From Candidatus Hermodarchaeota archaeon (GTDB lineage Archaea; Asgardarchaeota; Hermodarchaeia; Hermodarchaeales; Hermodarchaeaceae), in assembly GCA_016840595.1 (NCBI GenBank), contig JAEOSA010000151.1, positions 1 to 5,151 on the forward strand: a DNA stretch of 5,151 bases, given 5' to 3'. The translations under genes were made by a program, and so were the position numbers. A model generated the notes under the pieces. The model was not told the DNA's origin, made no database searches, and saw only the letters and a list, made by a program, of their open reading frames with translations. This document shows positions 1 to 5,151 of this stretch, in pieces; the first letter of the stretch is position 1; every line of letters starts with the position of its first letter.

Positions 1-3000
1 TTGATGAGATTTCGAATGATGATGGATTCTGCCACATCACCAGGTGGTGTAATGATAAGATCGCAGCGGTCGCCTTCACGGGCCATGATTCCGATTTCGT
101 GGGGGAAATCTCGTTTCCTAAATCCCCGGATGTATTTGGATTGACCTCCACTGCGGTCATTGTCTTTCATTTCATACAGGTTGACATCTGTGCCACCTTG
201 CCAGTCTTCGCGATACATGCCATGTTCGTAGCGTTGGCTCCAGTAGTCGCGAAAGAGGTGGGCACGTGGGGGTTTGAAGATGACAGGTCCATCGTGTTTG
301 TTACGTGCCCAGCTGGCACGAATAAGTTCGATGAAACCAAGACGTTGACCCAATGCGAAGCCAGTAATTTTCAAGGGAGTCTCTTCATCAACTTCGAGAG
401 GTTTGAGGGCGTGACGGATTTCGGATTCGAATGGGTCAGGGTATTTAGCTAGTTGGGCTTCACGGAATAGATCAGCGGTAAGACGGCGAACTCCGAAAAC
501 GGTTGAGCTTCCCACTTTGAATGTGAAGAGAGCTTCTACCCATTCTCCACGTCCGTCTTCGAATTCCACATAATAGTCGGTGACTAACAGTTTAGGTTCC
601 CAGGTTTTGGGATCTAGAAAGATATCAAGGCGGTGATTGGTCCAGCCTTGGCGATAGTTAGCTCCTGGTGCGGGATTTTCTTCTCCTGGTTCAAAGCAGA
701 GCCATAACCTGTAGATGTAATATTCTCCATCGTATTTTGCGTCGCCAATAAAGACGGTGCCGAAGAAGACTTCTTGGAAGTTTACGCCATTGCGCAGTCG
801 TGCCTGAGCTAGTTCTTCAGCAGTCATGATGCGGGGGGGTGTCCGTATCCGAAGGAACTCGGATTCTCGAGCTACACGTCCAGCATCGGGCATTTCGAGA
901 GTAATGTTGCTTTCGACTAGGTAGTTGTTTCCGGAGTGCAGTTCTCGTTTGCCCTTATAGCGGAGGTTGAAACGGTGTGGGACGTTTTTAAGATGTTTAG
1001 TTAATTCGACTGCTGCAGAGCCAAGGGTGACGATTGGAGTGAGGGTTTGAGGATTCACGTAGTCTTTGATGTCATATTCAGGAGCAAATCGGGGGACATA
1101 GGTAGGGAGTTGAGCCCCTTTTTCAAACAGGATACTAAAGGTTTCTTCCCATTTGTCCTCTATTTTGGTTGCCCAATTGGTTTCGGCGGTAAGGATTTTC
1201 GGACGACTAGCAATTTTGAAGTAGATTGTTTGAATGGATATGGGTTCTGTAGATTCACGATGGTAGACACCGAAGCTAACAGGGAAGATTTGGCCTGGGA
1301 GGATGTTGCCTTCACGGGCTGATTTTGTGAAGACGGTAAAGAATGCAGCTTGTGTGAGATCATCAATTGGTATGAGCGGAGTTTCAGTATCAGGGGGTTC
1401 TTCTGTTGCGCCTGAGAGGGTACCAATGGTTGTTCCATTATAGTCACCTGTCCACATGATGCCTAACCACGGTTGTTCGCCCGTCGGTTGTTCTGATGGG
1501 GATTCGGGTTCTAACTCACGAGAGGGGGCAGCGGCTAGCTCCACGGGAATGGGTCGAGGAGGACCAAAGGCATCAGCTGGTTTTCGGTAGAAATTCGTTT
1601 CATCGATGAACTGGGCTTGGTCGTCACAGCCAATATAGAAGTGTTTCATGGTGACTTGAGAAGGATCACGTGAAGCCTGCCAAGGCTGAGAAGTACTTGG
1701 GGAGAGGTTGGGAAGAATACCCAGGGGGCGAATTGAGAGGTCAGCAGCTTCTTGTTCAGAGACATTCAGTACGGCAAGTTTGACGGGGGTTTCCGCTTCG
1801 AAGTAGATGGTGGTTTCAGTTTCGAAGTTGGGATAGACACCAATGGCAAAATCACCCTCAAGAAACTCTTTCAGTTCTTCACGAAGGAAGTTCAGGGTTT
1901 CGATGGCTTGTTCAGGACTACCAAGTTGTTTTCCGATGCGTACTGCTTCTCGTGTATATTCAATGGTCCTGAGATAGACTGTGAGAGTCCAATTTTCTAA
2001 TCCCACTTGAGTTTGGAGAAACTGAACAATATTCAGTATATCCGCGATAGTACCCACTTTTGTCCGGCGTAAGGCGTAGAGCCCAACAAGTTCATCGGTG
2101 ACGTTCAGCAATTCCTGTAAACGTGCTTGGGTTGGACGAGCCCCTCCACCTTCATCGTCACTGATCGCTGCAACTAATTGTCGCATCCATACTTCAAGGC
2201 AGAGAATTGCCTCTCGATGGCGATCCAACAATTCATATGCATTTTTCGCTAGGAAGAGTTGTCGTCCACCTTCTTCGACGTTTCCTTCCTCGAGATTAGC
2301 GAGACCAGCAAGCCAACGGCAATTTGCAGCTCGACGACGAAGGTCCTCAGGATCCCGATAAGGAATCCACGTTTCCTCTGAATCCATGGGTAAGCTTTCA
2401 TCTACACCCCGTTTCAAACGAAAGGCATGTGAGTACAAGTCTGCGGCAGTGGTGAAATCGATTGAAGGAGCTGCACCCCAAAAGGGCATCGCCCCGAATT
2501 CAAGTTCTTCCTCTGGTGCACCCATAGCTTGCTCAGGAGAGACAGCGGGAGTAAATTCAACTTCAAGAAAACTAAGATTTTGCCGTAATTGGCCCTGATT
2601 CAATTTACAGAGTGCAGCAACCCAGTACAAATCCAGACTTTTGAATAAATCAACTACGTCGTCAAATTCAACTTCAGCATCAATCATGAGACCAAACAGT
2701 TGATCTTCCTCAGCAAGATTCAAGAGAGTGAGGATTTTTTGACGAAGTTCTTCCTTGGAGCCCACGTCTAAAACATCACTAATGATTGCCACACGATAAA
2801 TATCTGAGATTATTTTTAGACAAGTTACATATAGGGCACCACTCGAACCTTCTGAGAGCCACCGATAGACCATGGCCAGATCAATCAATTGTTGATCTTG
2901 ACGTTGCTGGGCCTGAACCAAAATATTACCGGCCTGATTTGCTAGTTCCTGAAAAGCATTAGAACCTTCAAATCCTCGTTGCACAAGATCAAACGTTGCG

Positions 3001-4058
3001 AGTAATCCCTTCATCGCTTTTTCCGGGTCATCAACGATCTTTACTTGATGATACCCTAACCGTTCGATGAGCGTCAAAATGAAATCTGCGGCATATTGAG
3101 TTAGCCCTAAGCTCTGTTCTCTTGCCTCGGTTACTGAATACCCCGAGATGTCCCGATTAATTCGTAGATTAGCATATGCACCCTCCATGTAACTTGAAAC
3201 AAACCTTAGAATAGACGGGGCAGGAGAAGCTAGTTCCTCTTTGCCTGCTTGTTCGAAGAACTCAGCAAGAGCACGAAATCGATTTAGCGCCGTTTCGTCC
3301 TCAGGTTCTGCGATGAGAGCAAGTGCCTCTGCTTCATTCCAGAGGAAGACCGCAGCTAAGGGTACATTTAGTTCGGGATTCTTCTGGCGATTTGTGACCG
3401 CGGTCATTGCTGTTTTCCGAAAGAGGTCTGCAGCGTCTATTAGCATAGCTTGATCAGGTTCAGAAACTTCATCACTAACTTCACTGAGGAGTTTTTGAAT
3501 TGCTCGCCCAATAGTCAGCGCCTTTACGCCATCTTCCAATTCTTCATAACACCGATACTCACGAATCATGGCAGGAAGCGCAGTAAGAGGAGCTGCATCA
3601 ACCTTTCTTGCTTGCACAACGGTACTGAAGCATTTGGCAGCGCGACGCCATTCCCGAGCTACTCCAAACATTGTCCCCGCAGCGTCCAATGCCTGATTTG
3701 CTTGCTCTCGAATAATCAAAATTGACTTTTCAGCAGCTTCCGCCCTTTCCTCATCCGATCGGTAAACGTAATCATCATACTGGACTTCAGTTGCAAAGTA
3801 TTGCTCTAATTCCAGCCAGCGTTGGGCAACCGTATCAAAGTCTCGTGCAATCGATCGAGCAACTTCAATTTCCAGAGTTTTCGCTGATGCAGCAGACTGA
3901 ATCCGTTGCAGTAGTTCAGCGATCTGTTCGAGAATATCTAATATTCCTTGACCCTTCGCCTTGGTCAAATGCTTGGCAATTTCTTCAAGATCATCTTGGG
4001 CTGCATCAAAAAGGGCTTGATACGCCTTTACTAAAGGTGCATGATCCACGGATGCCAT
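1..4058 (-). CDS. Giant helical-repeat (TPR-like) plus beta-rich protein, 3' end beyond the window
   Basis: An open frame of 1352 codons plus two bases runs from the ATG at 4058-4056 to base 1 with no stop, so the C-terminus is missing. The start is firm: an in-frame TAA lies two codons upstream and AAAGGAG sits nine bases before the ATG. There is no signal peptide or membrane segment, so it is probably cytosolic. Residues 1-735 are almost all amphipathic helices. TPR/SNAP-like helix pairs are visible around residues 120-220 (for example GVAREWRRAAKCF) and 575-630 (RRAANCRWLAGLANLEEG). An acidic, probably disordered loop covers about 502-535. Residues 736-820 and 895-1075 are rich in beta strands and resemble Ig-like sandwiches. 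They are joined by a Pro/Glu-rich linker at about 825-895. From 1080 onward the chain is rich in Tyr, Trp and Phe and mostly beta, with no catalytic motif I can name. A solenoid plus beta-sandwich layout suggests a scaffold or trafficking-type protein; that role is inference. I do not recognise the family. The reading frame is near certain, the function unknown. Confidence 0.93.
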   Translation of the reverse strand, partial: MASVDHAPLVKAYQALFDAAQDDLEEIAKHLTKAKGQGILDILEQIAELLQRIQSAASAKTLEIEVARSIARDFDTVAQRWLELEQYFATEVQYDDYVYRSDEERAEAAEKSILIIREQANQALDAAGTMFGVAREWRRAAKCFSTVVQARKVDAAPLTALPAMIREYRCYEELEDGVKALTIGRAIQKLLSEVSDEVSEPDQAMLIDAADLFRKTAMTAVTNRQKNPELNVPLAAVFLWNEAEALALIAEPEDETALNRFRALAEFFEQAGKEELASPAPSILRFVSSYMEGAYANLRINRDISGYSVTEAREQSLGLTQYAADFILTLIERLGYHQVKIVDDPEKAMKGLLATFDLVQRGFEGSNAFQELANQAGNILVQAQQRQDQQLIDLAMVYRWLSEGSSGALYVTCLKIISDIYRVAIISDVLDVGSKEELRQKILTLLNLAEEDQLFGLMIDAEVEFDDVVDLFKSLDLYWVAALCKLNQGQLRQNLSFLEVEFTPAVSPEQAMGAPEEELEFGAMPFWGAAPSIDFTTAADLYSHAFRLKRGVDESLPMDSEETWIPYRDPEDLRRRAANCRWLAGLANLEEGNVEEGGRQLFLAKNAYELLDRHREAILCLEVWMRQLVAAISDDEGGGARPTQARLQELLNVTDELVGLYALRRTKVGTIADILNIVQFLQTQVGLENWTLTVYLRTIEYTREAVRIGKQLGSPEQAIETLNFLREELKEFLEGDFAIGVYPNFETETTIYFEAETPVKLAVLNVSEQEAADLSIRPLGILPNLSPSTSQPWQASRDPSQVTMKHFYIGCDDQAQFIDETNFYRKPADAFGPPRPIPVELAAAPSRELEPESPSEQPTGEQPWLGIMWTGDYNGTTIGTLSGATEEPPDTETPLIPIDDLTQAAFFTVFTKSAREGNILPGQIFPVSFGVYHRESTEPISIQTIYFKIASRPKILTAETNWATKIEDKWEETFSILFEKGAQLPTYVPRFAPEYDIKDYVNPQTLTPIVTLGSAAVELTKHLKNVPHRFNLRYKGKRELHSGNNYLVESNITLEMPDAGRVARESEFLRIRTPPRIMTAEELAQARLRNGVNFQEVFFGTVFIGDAKYDGEYYIYRLWLCFEPGEENPAPGANYRQGWTNHRLDIFLDPKTWEPKLLVTDYYVEFEDGRGEWVEALFTFKVGSSTVFGVRRLTADLFREAQLAKYPDPFESEIRHALKPLEVDEETPLKITGFALGQRLGFIELIRASWARNKHDGPVIFKPPRAHLFRDYWSQRYEHGMYREDWQGGTDVNLYEMKDNDRSGGQSKYIRGFRKRDFPHEIGIMAREGDRCDLIITPPGDVAESIIIRNLI

Positions 4059-4067
4059 AATTTATGT

Positions 4068-4074
4068 CTCCTTT
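4068..4074 (-). promoter_or_regulatory. Ribosome-binding site of the giant gene
   Basis: The minus strand reads AAAGGAG here, with nine bases between it and the ATG at 4058. It is a good match to the Shine-Dalgarno consensus and fixes this ATG as the start, because an in-frame TAA between the site and the ATG excludes any longer version. Confidence 0.8.
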
Positions 4075-4082
4075 AGACCCGA

Positions 4083-4116
4083 TTCGTCAATTTCCAGAAG
4101 GAAAGATACCGACGAA
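4083..4116 (-). promoter_or_regulatory. Nested inverted repeat (possible hairpin) in the leader of the giant gene
   Basis: TTCGTC at 4083-4088 is complementary to GACGAA at 4111-4116. Inside this pair, TTTCC at 4091-4095 is complementary to GGAAA at 4100-4104 around a four-base loop. In RNA from the minus strand this could fold as a stem within a stem, ending about nine bases upstream of the ribosome-binding site. It could affect translation or RNA stability of the large gene, or be chance. No T tract follows it directly, so it does not look like a terminator. The stems are short and partly AT-rich, hence the low confidence. Confidence 0.3.
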
Positions 4117-4194
4117 ATTCGCCTTTTCATGTACGTATGCCCTCAAAAGCTCTTCCACTCGAGGAGAAAAGATGAATAAGAGGACATTAAATTT

Positions 4195-4231
4195 GAAAAA
4201 GAAAAAAGGAAGAGGAGGTCGCCTAGGCTCC
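4195..4231 (-). terminator. Pyrimidine/T-tract terminator after the 212-residue gene
   Basis: On the minus strand, bases 4218 down to 4195 are 24 uninterrupted pyrimidines that include a run of six T (4207-4202) and a run of five T (4200-4196), starting about 20 bases past the TAA at 4240. Such T-rich tracts terminate archaeal transcription without needing a hairpin. Just before it, GGAG/CTCC (4231-4228 and 4217-4214) and the palindrome GCCTAGGC (4221-4228) allow a weak stem, so a bacterial-style intrinsic terminator is also possible. The rest of the 181-base gap (4059-4239) shows only the leader inverted repeat and the ribosome-binding site described separately. Confidence 0.55.
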
Positions 4232-4239
4232 GGGTGAGA

Positions 4240-4878
4240 TTAACCTAAGCGGATAACGGTGCCTCCTCTTCCAGCGACAACGACCTTTTTACGACCATAT
4301 TTTTCAATAAGCTTATTTCCACTAAGCACAACCTTCCAATCAGCAATTCTTAAGACGAGCCTGTCGTCACTGGCAATAATACCACATTTTCCATGCTGTC
4401 TATCAAAAATCTGGGCTACAAAACCACGTCTGCGCTGGATGAAGGTTTCATCAAGCCAATTCCGATTGTGCTCGAAGAACCGATCAAAGATCCCTTTTGC
4501 ACGTTCCTGTGCTTCATCGACTGATTCGAGTAGATATTCTTTCAGATGTTTGCCCTTAGCAGGTGTCGTTTCTGGTGGTGACCAGTTCCCATCTTCACTA
4601 AGTATGAGTAGACTGCCGTTCCAAAGAAATTCTCGGCTTTGACCAATAGCGCCACGCTTAGTCTCAACAATAGCATCGACAATGACTTGACCAAGACCAA
4701 TAAAGATACCACCAACCTCTATGTTCCGATGAAAGATGGGAAAATAGAGTGCCTCCTCATTCACACTAAGCAATGCTTTCTCTGACTGAGCAAGATCACT
4801 TGGTTGCTTAACCCTCCCAGCGAGTGCCCCTAGCACTAAATCTTTGTTTCGATAATTCAATGAAAAATTTGGACTCAT
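4240..4878 (-). CDS. Uncharacterised soluble protein, 212 residues, complete
   Basis: The gene starts at the ATG at 4878, six bases after AGGTGA, and ends at the TAA at 4242-4240. I do not recognise the family. There is no signal peptide or membrane segment. Predicted layout: a short N-terminal part with a basic helix (residues 12-38); a beta-rich domain at about 39-95 in which hydrophobic strands alternate with glycines (EVGGIFIGLGQVIVDAIVE); a Pro/Thr-rich turn at about 98-108; a charged amphipathic helix at about 108-140; and a second beta region at 150-212 ending in a basic, glycine-containing tail (VVVAGRGGTVIRLG). The only cysteine is at 165, and no catalytic or metal-binding motif stands out. 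It lies 21 bases downstream of the ArsR-like gene on the same strand, so the two are probably co-transcribed. A role as a partner or target of that regulator is inference from position only. Frame, start and stop are well supported; function is unknown. Confidence 0.85.
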   Translation of the reverse strand: MSPNFSLNYRNKDLVLGALAGRVKQPSDLAQSEKALLSVNEEALYFPIFHRNIEVGGIFIGLGQVIVDAIVETKRGAIGQSREFLWNGSLLILSEDGNWSPPETTPAKGKHLKEYLLESVDEAQERAKGIFDRFFEHNRNWLDETFIQRRRGFVAQIFDRQHGKCGIIASDDRLVLRIADWKVVLSGNKLIEKYGRKKVVVAGRGGTVIRLG

Positions 4879-4884
4879 CGGGTA

Positions 4885-4890
4885 TCACCT
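4885..4890 (-). promoter_or_regulatory. Ribosome-binding site of the 212-residue gene
   Basis: The minus strand reads AGGTGA six bases before the ATG at 4878. It lies wholly inside the 21-base gap after the stop codon of the upstream regulator gene, which supports translation of this gene from a shared transcript. A second purine-rich match (GGGAG at 4896-4892) is 13 bases from the ATG and less well placed. Confidence 0.7.
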
Positions 4891-4899
4891 GCTCCCAAG

Positions 4900-5151
4900 T
4901 TAATCAGTAGCCGTTCCAATTCCCGACGTCATTTGATTATGCAGATACTCAGCAAGTTTCAATGCCATACGACCGGGGATGGTAATGAGGTAGCGACCGC
5001 GTACGCGTTCCTGTGTCACGTATCCAGCGTCTTCTAATTGTTTGAGATGATGCGGGAGGGTTCCTGGTTTTAATCCTGATAACTCCATGAGATCTTGATG
5101 ATAGCGGGGAAAATCCGCTAGCAAATAGAGGATGCGAATCCGCTCCTCACT
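4900..5151 (-). CDS. ArsR-like winged helix-turn-helix regulator, C-terminal 83 residues
   Basis: The frame is open from base 5151 to the TAA at 4902-4900, so the N-terminus lies beyond the right edge. The visible chain starts SEERIRILYLLADFPRYHQD, the usual first and second helices of an ArsR-type winged helix. The recognition helix follows at residues 26-44 (LKPGTLPHHLKQLEDAG), a close match to the family pattern of G-T-L-x-H-H-L-K-x-L-E-x-A-G. The wing is at about 45-60 (TQERVRGRYLITIPG), and a final amphipathic helix covers 61-75. No cysteine or histidine metal-sensor site is visible in this part, so a metal-sensing role has no support; the family also includes regulators of many other processes. 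A TTG at 5124 could be read as a start, but it would cut away most of the first helix and is almost certainly not the real one. The protein should bind DNA, probably as a dimer, and may control its own operon with the 212-residue gene downstream. Confidence 0.85.
   Translation of the reverse strand, partial: SEERIRILYLLADFPRYHQDLMELSGLKPGTLPHHLKQLEDAGYVTQERVRGRYLITIPGRMALKLAEYLHNQMTSGIGTATD

Noticed and set aside
1160..1447. Minus-strand ORF of 95 codons
   Set aside because: It lies in a different frame from the giant gene, wholly inside it, and its sequence does not look like a folded protein.
1..4058. Possible frameshift or pseudogene in the giant frame, given its length and codon shift
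   Set aside because: Translation codon by codon gave 1352 sense codons with no stop and protein-like sequence throughout, so the frame appears intact.
99..4060. Several plus-strand ORFs of 70-117 codons (for example 99-452, 1047-1322, 1752-2000, 3722-4060)
   Set aside because: All lie opposite the single long minus-strand frame, lack good ribosome-binding sites, and have low-complexity or unlikely protein sequences. They are shadows of the real gene.
4186..4194. AAATTTAAT on the minus strand as a TATA box for the giant gene
   Set aside because: It abuts the T-rich terminator tract, has no clear BRE upstream and would imply a leader of about 100 bases. AT-rich sequence alone is not enough to call a promoter here.
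4259..4642. Plus-strand ORF of 127 codons
   Set aside because: It is antisense to the well-supported 212-residue gene and its Ser/Arg/Phe-rich product is typical of a shadow frame.
5122..5124. TTG as the start codon of the regulator (74 residues)
   Set aside because: The frame continues upstream to the window edge with sequence typical of the first ArsR helix, so the true start lies outside the window.
1..5151. tRNA, rRNA, CRISPR array or insertion sequence
   Set aside because: No cloverleaf, regularly spaced direct repeats, terminal inverted repeats or transposase-like frame was seen on either strand.

Overview
The window holds three genes, all reading leftwards on the minus strand, and no convincing gene on the plus strand. 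From right to left they are: the C-terminal 83 residues of an ArsR-like winged-helix DNA-binding protein, cut by the right edge; a complete 212-residue soluble protein that I do not recognise; and the first 1352 residues of a very large protein, cut by the left edge. The large reading frame fills about 79% of the window. It has no internal stop from its ATG at 4058 down to base 1, and the same-strand and opposite-strand ORFs lying over it are shadows.

Organism: GC content is middling and there are no mobile elements, RNA genes or CRISPR repeats. The helix-turn-helix resembles the short ArsR-type regulators that are very common in archaea. The unknown gene ends in a long pyrimidine/T tract of the kind that terminates archaeal transcription, and both internal starts have clear Shine-Dalgarno sequences. 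The giant protein is a helical-repeat solenoid followed by beta-rich modules, a layout common in trafficking and scaffold proteins. Together this points to an archaeon. An Asgard-type lineage is a possible but unproven guess, and a bacterium is not excluded.

Layout: 5151-4900 is the partial regulator. A 21-base gap carries the ribosome-binding site of the 212-residue gene (4878-4240). The first two genes are therefore probably co-transcribed. A 181-base gap (4239-4059) follows, holding a pyrimidine-rich terminator-like tract, a nested inverted repeat in the leader of the large gene, and its ribosome-binding site. The large gene runs from 4058 off the left edge.

The giant protein is the main point of interest. 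Residues about 1-735 look like an all-helical TPR/SNAP-like solenoid. Residues about 736-820 and 895-1075 look like beta-sandwich modules, separated by a Pro/Glu-rich linker. Residues from about 1080 onward form a further aromatic-rich, mostly beta region that is unfinished at the window edge. Its codon use changes along its length, most clearly for lysine. Its function, and any link to the two upstream genes, cannot be settled from sequence alone.
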